Shown one piece after another: positions 52,833 to 60,751 of a stretch of DNA of 64,000 bases. Source of the DNA: a virus; the IMG/VR virus record IMGVR_UViG_3300029911_000001, positions 1-64,000 of that record. The stretch is one strand, 5' to 3'. The notes beneath the pieces were generated by a model. The model saw nothing but the letters and a program-made list of their open reading frames with translations. It was not told the origin of the DNA and ran no database searches. The position numbers were made by a program, and so were the translations under genes. Positions within the stretch are counted from its first letter, which is position 1. Every line of letters begins with the position of its first letter.

Positions 52833-53026
52833 CTTTTTATAGCCGCTTGACGCGATATTTCAATGAGACAGCCTCTACCACAAGTCTTAGCCCCGCTAGA
52901 TTTAGGCGTAAAGGGGGTATAACATACGAGACACGTAGGTTGTACAAACTGTAGACCATATTTGATACATGTTTTAAGTGAAAATAAGGCCCCTTTGGCT
53001 TGCTGAGCCATGAAGGTTTTTGCCAT
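52817..53026 (-). CDS. Small zinc-finger protein
   Basis: 69 residues. PTCLVCYTPFTPKSSGAKTC with CGRGCLIEISRQAA is a treble-clef-like four-Cys module of the kind found at the start of phage HNH proteins, here without a visible HNH core. It may be a stand-alone zinc protein or the stump of a homing nuclease. It lies just after the helicase gene. Confidence 0.5.
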   Translation of the reverse strand: MAKTFMAQQAKGALFSLKTCIKYGLQFVQPTCLVCYTPFTPKSSGAKTCGRGCLIEISRQAAIKRWTPQ

Positions 53027-53067
53027 AGCATCTAGCGATTTTGGTTTGCCCCTGTGGGCTGATTTAA

Positions 53068-55002
53068 CTAATCATCATTAATTAATCCCAATTCCACAAG
53101 GAACCGGCTAGGAGCTACTCTACGTACATCAGCCCCCCGCTGTTCCATAGCATGAGCGCAAATAGTCAACTGGTCTTTAGCTCTAGTACAGGCGACGTAC
53201 CATAGCCTGCGCTCTTCCTCAATTTCCTCGGGAGATTGACAGAAGAGATGAGGTAAACTCCCCTCCACTACATTAGTCACATACACCCTTTGAAACTCTA
53301 GACCTTTAGCACTATGTATTGTGCTCACTGTTACTTGCCCTTCCTTGTCATCCTCGCGTGCCCGTTCAAGTGTAATCTGGAAGACCACATCTTCGGTAGT
53401 CATCTTCTGGTCTTCAGAGAGACCGCGAACAAGTTCCTTGAAGCGTTCGATGTTCTCCAGCTTCGACTTTATCTTGTCCGGTTCCTTCTTGTACTTGTTG
53501 TCGATGTACTTGTTGTAGTCCATCGCCGAGATGATTTTGTCGAGAGCCTGAACCGGATACTCTCGGTACCTCTGGATGTTCTCCATGGCAGACACAAACA
53601 AGCTGAGCTTGTCGATGATGTTGCAGCCTTGAATCAGGTCGCCATCATATTTCTCATTCGCCGTCTTGCGGATGCGTTCAAGAGCCACATCACCAACACC
53701 ACGTTTCGGTATGCTCACTGCACGAGCGAGAGCGGTGAAGTCTTTCGGGTTGGCGACAAGACGCAAGTAAGAGATAATATCGCGTACCTCTTCTGTCTGA
53801 AGTAAGCCGCGACCACCACGCACCACGTAAGGGATGCGGTAGCGAACGAGGGCGTTCTCAATGTCCATAATCTGACGAGCAGAGCGGACGAGAATCGCGT
53901 TGTCCTTGTATGCGATGTGACCCTTCTTCCGCATATTGTCCTTGTTGATTTCGGATGCGATGAGCAGGGCAATGTCGATGGGCAGAGAGGCTCGTGTTAG
54001 TTCAACCGTTCCCTTGTTCTCCTCGTCTCCACGGAAGGTGGACATACGAAGGGGCACCGTGTCCACCATCTTCGCCTGTATGTGATTGGCGAGGTAAACA
54101 ATGCGAGGAAGACTGCGGTGATTCTTAGCAATCCGGTAGAGAATGGGGGTGCGTCCTCTCCACCCCTCTGAGAACTCCTTGAGGAGATGGGGAGCCGAGC
54201 CGTTGAAGCCCATGATACTCTGAGAAATATCTCCTACCGTCATCAGGTTGGGGTTGTCGGGCGCGAGGAGCCCATTCACGACGCCCCACTGGGGAACAGA
54301 TAAATCCTGAGCCTCGTCCACCAGCACAATGGTAAATGCCTTATGCAACTGAGCTAACCACACCGGGTCTTGCTCACATCGGCGATTGAAGAAACACAAC
54401 ATATCCGAGAAGTCGAGGTTGTTGGCCCGATGTTTTTCTTCCTCATACAGCTTCCAGATTTGTAAGTCGAAGGGCTCCATCGCATGATAACCTGCGTGGG
54501 CGACAAGAGCCTGTTCATGCACATCATCGGTGTAGTCTACACAAAAGCCGAGGCCACGAGCGCGATGGTAGTTCACCTTCTCTAAAAATTTGTATACAAA
54601 TGAGCCAAGGCTAATACCCTTTTCTTTGACGTTGACCGTACGTTCCACAATCCGGCGAATCATCTGGCTCTGGTCGTAGTCATCCAGCGGCGTCACTCGC
54701 TCCTGTAAACCAAAACCAGCAGGGTTCTTACGAATCGCGGAGAGAGCAATGGAGTGGATGGTGGATACCTTAGGGGTGAAAAGTGAGTCAGGGGATATGT
54801 CCAACCGCTCTAAAAGCTCACCCGCCGCTTTATTGGTGAAGGTCACGCAACAAATTCGTCTAGGTTCCACCCCCTGAGCGATAAGCCACTTCACACGCTC
54901 TGTTAGTACACGGGTCTTCCCGGAACCCGCACCGGCGATGAGACAGGCAGGAGCACCTAGCGGGTGTTCAACCGCTGCCATCTGTTCTTCATTGAGTTGC
55001 AT
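53068..55002 (-). CDS. uvrD: UvrD/PcrA-like SF1 DNA helicase
   Basis: 644 residues, near full length for the family. Motif I: GAGSGKT (residues 24-30). Motif Ia: CVTFTNKAAGELLERL. Motif II: IVLVDEAQDL. Motif III: TVGDISQSIMGFNGS. Motif IV region: NHRSLPRIVYLANHI. Motif V: STIHSAKGLEFQRVYVTNVV. Motif VI: RRLWYVACTRAKDQL. It unwinds DNA 3' to 5' with ATP, in replication or repair, in the cytoplasm. The ATG overlaps the TAA of the 58-residue gene. Confidence 0.92.
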   Translation of the reverse strand: MQLNEEQMAAVEHPLGAPACLIAGAGSGKTRVLTERVKWLIAQGVEPRRICCVTFTNKAAGELLERLDISPDSLFTPKVSTIHSIALSAIRKNPAGFGLQERVTPLDDYDQSQMIRRIVERTVNVKEKGISLGSFVYKFLEKVNYHRARGLGFCVDYTDDVHEQALVAHAGYHAMEPFDLQIWKLYEEEKHRANNLDFSDMLCFFNRRCEQDPVWLAQLHKAFTIVLVDEAQDLSVPQWGVVNGLLAPDNPNLMTVGDISQSIMGFNGSAPHLLKEFSEGWRGRTPILYRIAKNHRSLPRIVYLANHIQAKMVDTVPLRMSTFRGDEENKGTVELTRASLPIDIALLIASEINKDNMRKKGHIAYKDNAILVRSARQIMDIENALVRYRIPYVVRGGRGLLQTEEVRDIISYLRLVANPKDFTALARAVSIPKRGVGDVALERIRKTANEKYDGDLIQGCNIIDKLSLFVSAMENIQRYREYPVQALDKIISAMDYNKYIDNKYKKEPDKIKSKLENIERFKELVRGLSEDQKMTTEDVVFQITLERAREDDKEGQVTVSTIHSAKGLEFQRVYVTNVVEGSLPHLFCQSPEEIEEERRLWYVACTRAKDQLTICAHAMEQRGADVRRVAPSRFLVELGLINDD

Positions 55003-55178
55003 TAAACTATGACCCCACCTTCGTGTCTAACAGTAACTTTGTAGATAGCTCCATCCGAGAGAATCACAGTTCTCTCGGTATAGTCTGCACCCATGCGATG
55101 GAGATGCTCCGCAAAAGCGTTGGCTGTTTGCTCACCGATAGTGAGTTCCTCGTTTAGTTCATCATCTTCACTTGCCAT
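55002..55178 (-). CDS. 58-residue protein upstream of the helicase
   Basis: ATG at 55178 with AAGGAG upstream. Sequence starts MASEDDELNEELTIGEQTAN, then FAEHLHRMGADYTERTVILS and a basic end. The TAA overlaps the helicase ATG (TAATG). Good coding character, unknown function; possibly a helicase partner. Confidence 0.6.
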   Translation of the reverse strand: MASEDDELNEELTIGEQTANAFAEHLHRMGADYTERTVILSDGAIYKVTVRHEGGVIV

Positions 55179-55183
55179 CGGTT

Positions 55184-55588
55184 TTACTCCTTGACTCTAC
55201 TTATGGCTGGCTTGTTCTCGTAGGTTCCCCAAAAGGTCTTACCTTCTAGGTAATACTGCCAAGCCGAGTCAAACTGACAGTTATCTGGAGCAGCAACAAA
55301 CATCGGAGCCATATCGGCTGCGGTGTACTTCGAGTGCCCGCATCCAATCTGCGTTATTTGGAAAGCCAGTTCAGGGTGGGCGATAGCGTAGGCGATGAAC
55401 TCGTCCACGAATCCCTTGATGCGGTCGATAGGCAGGATAGCCAGCTTGGCATCCTTGGTGGGGATAGCATAACTGTTGCCATGGTGACCATTACCGCGAC
55501 CATACTTGGCCCCGTGTTGTCGAGCGGCGATAAGAGCCGCACCGAGTCCGTGGGCTCCTGCTAGGTTAGAGCCGAAGACAAATATCAT
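55184..55588 (-). CDS. A1S_2505-like (macro-like) phage protein
   Basis: 134 residues from the ATG at 55588, which overlaps the stop of the upstream gene; a GTG at 55606 is also in frame. IFVFGSNLAGAHGLGAALIA, KYGRGNGHHGNSYAIPTKDA, FVDEFIAYAIAHPEL and QITQIGCGHSKYTAADMAPM match the family annotated as A1S_2505 phage non-structural protein, which looks like a macro domain (Gly-rich ligand loops). Macro domains bind or hydrolyse ADP-ribose or related nucleotides. Given the Nampt, NadM-Nudix and ART-like genes, an NAD/ADP-ribose link is attractive but unproven. Confidence 0.7.
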   Translation of the reverse strand: MIFVFGSNLAGAHGLGAALIAARQHGAKYGRGNGHHGNSYAIPTKDAKLAILPIDRIKGFVDEFIAYAIAHPELAFQITQIGCGHSKYTAADMAPMFVAAPDNCQFDSAWQYYLEGKTFWGTYENKPAISRVKE

Positions 55589-55938
55589 TTGTGGTCTTCT
55601 CTCCACTGATCTTCATAGAGCTTCTGCACATCAGGTGAAAGGATGGCCGGATGGCAGTCTGCTGGGGCACCAGTGGACGTGAGCCCTGCACAATAGTATG
55701 GGGGTGGCGGGGAGTCCTTCTGGCTCTCTTCAGCCCAGTGGGAGATGAGCAGGGGCATACCTACGAACGGGGCGAGGATGATAAACAGCAGCATACCACT
55801 GAGCCACATCCCTTTCTTGACATCCTCATCAGGCACAGGCTTGTGGCAGTAACATGTACAGCCGCCAGCCTTGCACACCTGAGCGACCGATGGCTTCTTC
55901 TCTTCCTTGCGCTTGTTACGACGAGTCCAGCCGACCAT
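55585..55938 (-). CDS. Membrane protein with Cys motif
   Basis: 117 residues. Basic start (TRRNKRKEEKKPSVAQ), then CKAGGCTCYCHKPVP, a hydrophobic segment (LSGMLLFIILAPFVGMPLLI) and a polar C-terminus with two more Cys. One membrane span is likely, with the N-terminus inside by the positive-inside rule. The stop overlaps the next ATG (ATGA). Unknown function. Confidence 0.6.
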   Translation of the reverse strand: MVGWTRRNKRKEEKKPSVAQVCKAGGCTCYCHKPVPDEDVKKGMWLSGMLLFIILAPFVGMPLLISHWAEESQKDSPPPPYYCAGLTSTGAPADCHPAILSPDVQKLYEDQWREDHK

Positions 55939-55941
55939 GGT

Positions 55942-56445
55942 TCACCTCTCTTTCGCTAACTCACATTCACGACAAATCATCTGTATCATTTCTTTGTCTG
56001 GTTGGAACACGCAATTGCACATAGAGCACTGATACTCTGACACGTTGGAATTGTCTTCTCCATTGAGAGGGAACTTGCGAATCTTCAAATCGTTGTTGGC
56101 GAAATCGCAGAAACTACAGGTGCATTCACCATGCTTGGATGCCACTTCCCTACAATACTTCAGCTTGTCATGATATGACGTGAAGAATCTTGGTAACTCC
56201 CCGGCTCCCTCTGCGGCAAGCAGCCACATACGGATGTTAGGCAGCGAGGCCATCTCTTCGATACGGGCGTGGCAGTGGCAACCACAGTTGCTTAGTAAAC
56301 TATCGTCCTGCCATGTCATGCAACAGGCACAGTCATATGCTTCAGCAAAGGGAGATGAGTCGTTGCCTGTCCAGCACCAGAGCCAACGTGCTTGGTTACT
56401 TGAGAGAAGCTTTTCGAGGATGAGACCGGCTTTTGTTCTATACAT
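55942..56445 (-). CDS. Cys-rich hypothetical protein
   Basis: 167 residues with many Cys/His pairs: CACCMTWQDDSLLSNCGCHC and HARIEE; CTCSFCDFANND; CSMCNCVFQPDKE; MICREC. This would allow three zinc sites. Trp-rich N-terminus. It lies between the kinase-like and membrane-protein genes. No family recognised. Confidence 0.6.
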   Translation of the reverse strand: MYRTKAGLILEKLLSSNQARWLWCWTGNDSSPFAEAYDCACCMTWQDDSLLSNCGCHCHARIEEMASLPNIRMWLLAAEGAGELPRFFTSYHDKLKYCREVASKHGECTCSFCDFANNDLKIRKFPLNGEDNSNVSEYQCSMCNCVFQPDKEMIQMICRECELAKER

Positions 56446-56457
56446 GATGGATAATAC

Positions 56458-56853
56458 TCAGTCCTTGGGTTTGTATACGGGGAAGTTCGGGCCGCAGGGG
56501 TAAATGTACCGAGTTGACGCCTCGAACAGAGCATCCCGGTTGATGACCCGACCATCGTTCCGGGTCTCGATGTTTCTCCAACACTGCTCCGGGTCGTTCT
56601 CCCACACCAGCCACTGAATCTGGCACTCGTAGTTCACGCCCTTGAGATAGGCGACGGCATTGTGGCGAACGTCAGGAAAGATGAAACCATAGTCTGAGAG
56701 AACTATAGTACCGCTGCTAAGCAATCTGGTTGGCACCACTCGATACAACTCTCCTGTCTGTGTCACGTCATCGAGGAACGGGTGTCCTGAGTTGTTTCCA
56801 AAATAGGACTTCCCGCTCCCCGGTAACCCGACAAGTAGAATGAACTTTGTCAT
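56458..56853 (-). CDS. Small P-loop kinase-like protein
   Basis: 131 residues. FILLVGLPGSGKSYF (Walker A, residues 9-16) at the start, then an Asp-rich switch region (FLDDVTQTGELY), a Walker B-like strand (TIVLSDYGFIF) and CQIQWLVWENDPEQCWRNIE near the lid position. It resembles small AAA_33-type nucleotide or polynucleotide kinases of phages. Substrate unknown; the RNA ligase and tRNAs downstream make an RNA-end kinase one possibility. Overlaps the next gene's stop by four bases. Confidence 0.65.
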   Translation of the reverse strand: MTKFILLVGLPGSGKSYFGNNSGHPFLDDVTQTGELYRVVPTRLLSSGTIVLSDYGFIFPDVRHNAVAYLKGVNYECQIQWLVWENDPEQCWRNIETRNDGRVINRDALFEASTRYIYPCGPNFPVYKPKD

Positions 56854-57341
56854 TTGGGCTCAGCCTCTCCGATGACCCCAACAGTCACCAACGCAAGGTA
56901 GAGGTTGTAGGGCGTGCATACCTTCCGCACGTAGTTGGATGAGTTCCCGTAGTAGTCGTTGGTACCTGACTCCTCGCTCGTGAGTTCTGCTTCCTTCACC
57001 AAACGCTTGTACTGAAGGAAGGTAATCTCCGGGCAGAACTTTGCCAAGATGTCGTCAAGGCATTCAATGGTGGGGTCGTCGTGAGCCTCAGTGTAAGCGT
57101 GGTGCGGGTCGCCACCCCAGCAGCTACCGCCAGAGATACCACCTACGTGAACTTCAGAACCTTCGAGACGGGTCTGACGATTGATGTCAGCAGCATCCTT
57201 CACCGTCTCCCACGTAGTGTAGTAACCCCGGCCCCGGTCGTTGTTGGGGTTCTTCAAGGAGCCACGTGCGATGGCGAAGACGCGGATGGCAAACTCTCCG
57301 AATCCAATGTCGTTTGTCTTTTCCAACTTAGTCTTGGCCAT
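56850..57341 (-). CDS. Hypothetical protein
   Basis: 163 residues starting MAKTKLEKTNDIGFGEFAIR. A conserved-looking GGSCWGGDPHHAYTEAHDD stretch in the middle and a C-terminal helix region (RKVCTPYNLYLALVTVGVIG). The His/Asp cluster could bind a metal. Good ribosome binding site (AGGAGG). A terminator hairpin and one copy of the 22-base repeat lie upstream. The stop overlaps the kinase start. Confidence 0.6.
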   Translation of the reverse strand: MAKTKLEKTNDIGFGEFAIRVFAIARGSLKNPNNDRGRGYYTTWETVKDAADINRQTRLEGSEVHVGGISGGSCWGGDPHHAYTEAHDDPTIECLDDILAKFCPEITFLQYKRLVKEAELTSEESGTNDYYGNSSNYVRKVCTPYNLYLALVTVGVIGEAEPK

Positions 57342-57370
57342 GGTGTACCTCCTGTGGCATTATACATGAA

Positions 57371-57396
57371 AACGCCGTGAGTCTCCTCACGGCGTT
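57371..57396. terminator. 11-bp hairpin terminator
   Basis: AACGCCGTGAG / CTCACGGCGTT with a short loop, A-rich before and T-rich after. It separates the TerD-type gene from the 163-residue gene; usable in both directions. Confidence 0.7.
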
Positions 57397-57453
57397 TCAA
57401 CTTTTCTCGGCGGAGAGCAGTAGACCTTATTTTTGAGTTTAAGTCAATGGTTT

Positions 57454-57475
57454 AGAAGGAAGGGTTACAATAGCC
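57454..57475 (+). repeat. 22-nt conserved intergenic motif, copy 1
   Basis: AGAAGGAAGGG, four variable bases, then AATAGCC. The identical frame of conserved bases recurs at 59847 and 59921. In this copy the minus strand continues into TTGACT and a TCTACT 17 bases later, a possible promoter for the 163-residue gene. Confidence 0.7.
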
Positions 57476-57579
57476 GCCGATTCTTGATTGACGAGGGTGT
57501 TTCAGATACACGCCCAGCATATGCCACTGAGGTTGTTAGACCACGCATCTCGCGTAGCACCATGCCCTCGTCAAAGTTG

Positions 57580-59769
57580 TTAGGCCGACTTCGCCTTGGA
57601 CTTTGCCTTCGGCTTCACGACTTCATCAGTCATGAACTCCGACGCAATCTTATCCAGTTCGAAGGGAGTTCCGGCCTTTACCGAGAACACCACGTCTGCC
57701 TTGGTTTCGTCAGTTACAAGCTTACCACGTCCTGCGGCGTGGAGAGCAAACAAATCGTACAGGTTCGGCTTCTTGATGTTCGTGAAAGCCCTACCGAGAA
57801 GTTCGATGGTACCGCGAGTCGAGGCAACAGTGTTCCCGCCCCAACCGTAGTCACGACGCGAGTTCATCGCAGCGTCGGCCCAGATGACCTTGCGGTCAAC
57901 GAGGTCGATAATCATGGGCACACCTGAGCGTGCAGCCATCGACAGGTCAGCCTTGTCCTCAATGGTACGAGGGTCAAAGACTTCTCCCGACTGTGCCTTC
58001 TCACGCAGCATGAAGCCAGCGAAGCACTCCGGCAGGTCGCAGAAGTTCTGCTCCGTGTATCCGTGAACCGTCATGACAACGTAACGTACACGCTGCTTGA
58101 TAGCCTTTGGGATGTCCACGTCGATGAACTCCGCAGCACCGTTCGGTGCCGACGTGATGTCGCCGCTGTGAACCGCGTAGCCTTCACGCAGGTTGTAGAA
58201 CGTGACCGCACCGAGAGCGTTCCAGTTCTCGTCATAGGATGACGCCGACAAGTCTAGGTCTACCCGGTTGCCCCAGTAGGTGTCCGCCTTGTCCTCCTTC
58301 ATGTCATGCCACCAGATGAAGAAGCGGAGGGTGTCCTTGTCATTGCCGAAGGCCAGCTTCGAGCCACGCACGAGAGTACGCAGGGACTTGCTTGCCGAAC
58401 GCTGTGAGAAGGGCACGAGGCACTCCCTCAGAGCCGGGTCAATGTAGACCTTGCCCAGCTTCGGCAGAGCGGAGAACCGCTCAGCGAGAACACGCTTGAT
58501 GCCATCGACCACGAGCAAGCAGATGCTGGGACGCAGCGTCGGCAGGTCGTTCTCCAGAGCCGTGCAATGAGCCACGTTGCCCTTCGGGAATACCACACGC
58601 AGAACATAACCCTCCGCACGATTCGAGAAGTGCGTCATGACCTGCAACAGTACCGGCGTAGAAACATCCGATGCTACATCCAAGAAAGACTCCGCGACAC
58701 GAGTCTGAGTACGAGCCGCCGCATTGCGGAGCACGTGGTCGAGACGACGAGCGAACTCACCCGGACGCTGCTGAAGCAACGTGATGCTCTTGATGGTCTC
58801 GCCAGCACGCACGGACGCTTCTACCTGCGAACGGTAGGTCTCAATGGTCTTGTTGTTACGCAAGTCCTTGAACGCATAGAACGAGGTAGGGAACTTCTTC
58901 TGGAACTCGCCCGGATGCAGACGCTCACCGAGACGAATCCAGCGGGACGGCCAACGGGCCATGTCCTCTGCCTTGTTCTTGATGGGCTCCAGCAAGCCGA
59001 GAATGTAACGACGCTCCGAACGCTTGAACGCCTTGAACTTGGACTTGTCCGTAAGAGACACGTCACCGCCGCTCATCGCCGTAGCGAGACGAAGTACGTC
59101 CGTGGCCGTCTTGAAGTACGGAGTGAGGTCGATGACACCGTTGACCAGCAAGGAACCCACGAAAGCGAGGTTCTCCTTGTTGCTGATGAGAGCAAGGGAC
59201 TCTTCCACGTTGCCGTAGCCAGCCGTGATGAGAGCCTTCAGGTCTTCCTTGTCGGATGCCGACAGAGACGTGTTCGACTTGGCGAGGTTGTTGGCAATCT
59301 CGTCTGCCTCATTTGCCGTGGCAACTTCAATGACACGCAGGTTCACACGCTCATCGAGCGGGGCACGCTTATCCTTCGCGTACTTCGGCAACCAAATCAT
59401 GTCCGGGTCGCCGGTCGCGTCTACCAGTCGGAACGAGAAGTAGTGGATGATGGCGTTGAAGTACAACTCCGCCGCGTCGGCCTCGATGACCTGCTGAGGG
59501 AAATTCGGGTACATGGGCGTGTAGTTGCGGACGCCCTTCTGCTCCTTGAGAACAGCGAGGATGTCATCAAAAATCTTGAACGCGGTTACGCCGTTCAAGT
59601 TCGTCAACGCACGGAAGAGCGTGGGGGAGAGGGTGTAGCCCAATGACTGAAGGTTCAAGTTGAACGTCGATACTGCCGGGACATTCAAAGTGAACTTGTG
59701 AGCAGTCTTCGTCCCTGCCGGGAGAAGAACCTTGTTCTTACGACGCAAAAGAATGGACTGGACGTTCAT
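57580..59769 (-). CDS. Large protein with TerD-like C-terminal domain
   Basis: 729 residues. Residues 1-490 are a mostly helical region I do not recognise (LNLQSLGYTLSPTLFRALTN; RAFTNIKKPNLYDLF comes later). Near 490-600, FFIWWHDMKEDKADTYWGNR, VDLDLSASSYDENWNALGAV, TFYNLREGYAVHSGDITSAP and AEFIDVDIPKAIKQRVRYVV follow the TerD pattern (DLDxSA..., FYN, HSGD, E-x-I-x-VD), with the Ca-binding Asp residues apparently kept. TerD domains are tied to tellurite resistance and phage or stress responses in bacteria. The C-terminus is Lys-rich. It is a single-gene transcript between motif copies and a terminator. Confidence 0.65.
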   Translation of the reverse strand: MNVQSILLRRKNKVLLPAGTKTAHKFTLNVPAVSTFNLNLQSLGYTLSPTLFRALTNLNGVTAFKIFDDILAVLKEQKGVRNYTPMYPNFPQQVIEADAAELYFNAIIHYFSFRLVDATGDPDMIWLPKYAKDKRAPLDERVNLRVIEVATANEADEIANNLAKSNTSLSASDKEDLKALITAGYGNVEESLALISNKENLAFVGSLLVNGVIDLTPYFKTATDVLRLATAMSGGDVSLTDKSKFKAFKRSERRYILGLLEPIKNKAEDMARWPSRWIRLGERLHPGEFQKKFPTSFYAFKDLRNNKTIETYRSQVEASVRAGETIKSITLLQQRPGEFARRLDHVLRNAAARTQTRVAESFLDVASDVSTPVLLQVMTHFSNRAEGYVLRVVFPKGNVAHCTALENDLPTLRPSICLLVVDGIKRVLAERFSALPKLGKVYIDPALRECLVPFSQRSASKSLRTLVRGSKLAFGNDKDTLRFFIWWHDMKEDKADTYWGNRVDLDLSASSYDENWNALGAVTFYNLREGYAVHSGDITSAPNGAAEFIDVDIPKAIKQRVRYVVMTVHGYTEQNFCDLPECFAGFMLREKAQSGEVFDPRTIEDKADLSMAARSGVPMIIDLVDRKVIWADAAMNSRRDYGWGGNTVASTRGTIELLGRAFTNIKKPNLYDLFALHAAGRGKLVTDETKADVVFSVKAGTPFELDKIASEFMTDEVVKPKAKSKAKSA

Positions 59770-59827
59770 TGGACGTTACCTCTTTCAAGCAAAATAGTCG
59801 GGGAGCATCAGACCTAATCGTTGGCAA

Positions 59828-59843
59828 AGCCCGAAGGCTTTAA
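59828..59843. terminator. Small UUCG-loop hairpin
   Basis: AAAGCC-UUCG-GGCUUU on the minus strand, a stable tetraloop hairpin in the leader of the TerD-type gene. Too short for a strong terminator; may be a leader element. Confidence 0.35.
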
Positions 59844-59846
59844 GTG

Positions 59847-59868
59847 AGAAGGAAGGGCTGAAATAGCC
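59847..59868 (+). repeat. 22-nt conserved intergenic motif, copy 2
   Basis: AGAAGGAAGGG plus CTGA plus AATAGCC. It lies about 80 bases upstream of the TerD-type gene's start. Confidence 0.7.
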
Positions 59869-59920
59869 GACCAGTATGGGCTAGGGAGTAGTGTACCTGA
59901 GTCTCATCCAATAGAAGTGT

Positions 59921-59942
59921 AGAAGGAAGGGACACAATAGCC
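59921..59942 (+). repeat. 22-nt conserved intergenic motif, copy 3
   Basis: AGAAGGAAGGG plus ACAC plus AATAGCC. On the minus strand a TATTAT box lies just upstream (about 59950-59960), so the motif could mark the start of a transcript reading into the TerD-type gene. Confidence 0.7.
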
Positions 59943-59992
59943 AGCCCAGTTTCTATAATACGACAGAAATGGAAAAATGTGTGAAGTATTTT

Positions 59993-60220
59993 TCAGCACA
60001 TATCCCATGCACGGATTTCGGAGTGTTCGAAGTCTACATCGGCGAGGTTCTCTTCGCCTACCATCTCAGCCGCGAACGCACGGTAAGTCTCTTCCGTGGA
60101 GTCGGAGGGGTGGTGGAACTCGAACTGGAACTTACGAGGGTCTCCGTCTTCGGTCTCGACACGATGGCCGCAGCAACCGGAGTCGCAACCGTAGTAGCTA
60201 TGTAGGATTAGAAGTTTCAT
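59993..60220 (-). CDS. Small hypothetical protein
   Basis: 75 residues starting MKLLILHSYYGCDSGCCGHR. The Cys/His cluster is followed by a beta-rich stretch (KFQFEFHHPSDSTEE) and an acidic end (AEMVGEENLADVDF). It overlaps the end of the Tat-signal protein gene by 23 bases and appears to be the last member of that cassette. Function unknown. Confidence 0.6.
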   Translation of the reverse strand: MKLLILHSYYGCDSGCCGHRVETEDGDPRKFQFEFHHPSDSTEETYRAFAAEMVGEENLADVDFEHSEIRAWDMC

Positions 60221-60515
60221 TCTGTAACCTCACTAATTCTGCGTACCCCGCAGGGTTCCACTCTTTATACACCCGAGGGTTGACGAACATGAACGTAGGT
60301 GCAAGGTCATACCGTTGGACTTCTGCGAAGGCGTCAGCCATACCCTCAAGGGTAATTGCACCCGGAGTGGGCTGGGGGGTTGGTACGTTCCACAAATACC
60401 CCATCACGCCACGCTGCTTCAGCAACTCAAGGTCAACAGGAACAGGTGCTGGCGTCGGGAGTACCGCCGCGACCGCTACTGCAACCATGGTGCCTAAAAA
60501 GTTTCTACGGTTCAA
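60198..60515 (-). CDS. Tat-signal protein resembling capsid protein pieces (short form)
   Basis: 105 residues from a TTG at 60515 that overlaps the preceding TGA, with GGAG upstream. It begins MNRRNFLGTMVAVAVAAVLP, a twin-arginine signal. After it, LLKQRGVMGYLW (31-42) matches LLKTGVMGYLW of the capsid protein at 20818. GMADAFAEVQRYDLAPTF plus MFVNPRVYKEW (58-86) matches capsid residues 183-210 (SMADGFGQVQRHDLSVAF, FFNPRDYTDLLKW). The two blocks are in reversed order compared with the capsid. Probably exported by Tat. A similar protein lies two genes upstream. Confidence 0.75.
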   Translation of the reverse strand: MNRRNFLGTMVAVAVAAVLPTPAPVPVDLELLKQRGVMGYLWNVPTPQPTPGAITLEGMADAFAEVQRYDLAPTFMFVNPRVYKEWNPAGYAELVRLQNETSNPT

Positions 60516-60751
60516 TCTCCTGCCTCCATGAAGTGCGTGATGGGACCATACTTCGGCTGGGCTGCAATCTTCCAGCAGTTTATGATTCGGAATGCTCGAC
60601 CTGTGCCGGTGAGAATACGACCAGTCTGAGTCTTCACTGCGAAGAAGCGTTCCTTCGATTCATCGGTGGGGGCTCCGGGAGTCCATGCCTCTGGAGGCAG
60701 GGTACCGGCCCAGTCACCAATCGCTTGCAGATGTTTTTCTTTTTCTCTCAT
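60512..60751 (-). CDS. Small hypothetical protein in the Tat cassette
   Basis: 79 residues from the ATG at 60751, which overlaps the stop of the larger Tat protein (ATGA). It reads MREKEKHLQAIGDWAGTLPP and has a beta-rich end (VKTQTGRILTGTGRAFRIIN). A longer frame to 60802 exists but lies inside the upstream gene. It is translationally coupled on both sides to Tat-signal genes, so probably part of the same function; it has no export signal itself. Confidence 0.6.
   Translation of the reverse strand: MREKEKHLQAIGDWAGTLPPEAWTPGAPTDESKERFFAVKTQTGRILTGTGRAFRIINCWKIAAQPKYGPITHFMEAGD

Noticed and set aside
58567-59646. 359-codon plus-strand open frame
   Set aside because: It is the mirror frame of the TerD-domain gene, Arg-rich and without a ribosome binding site.
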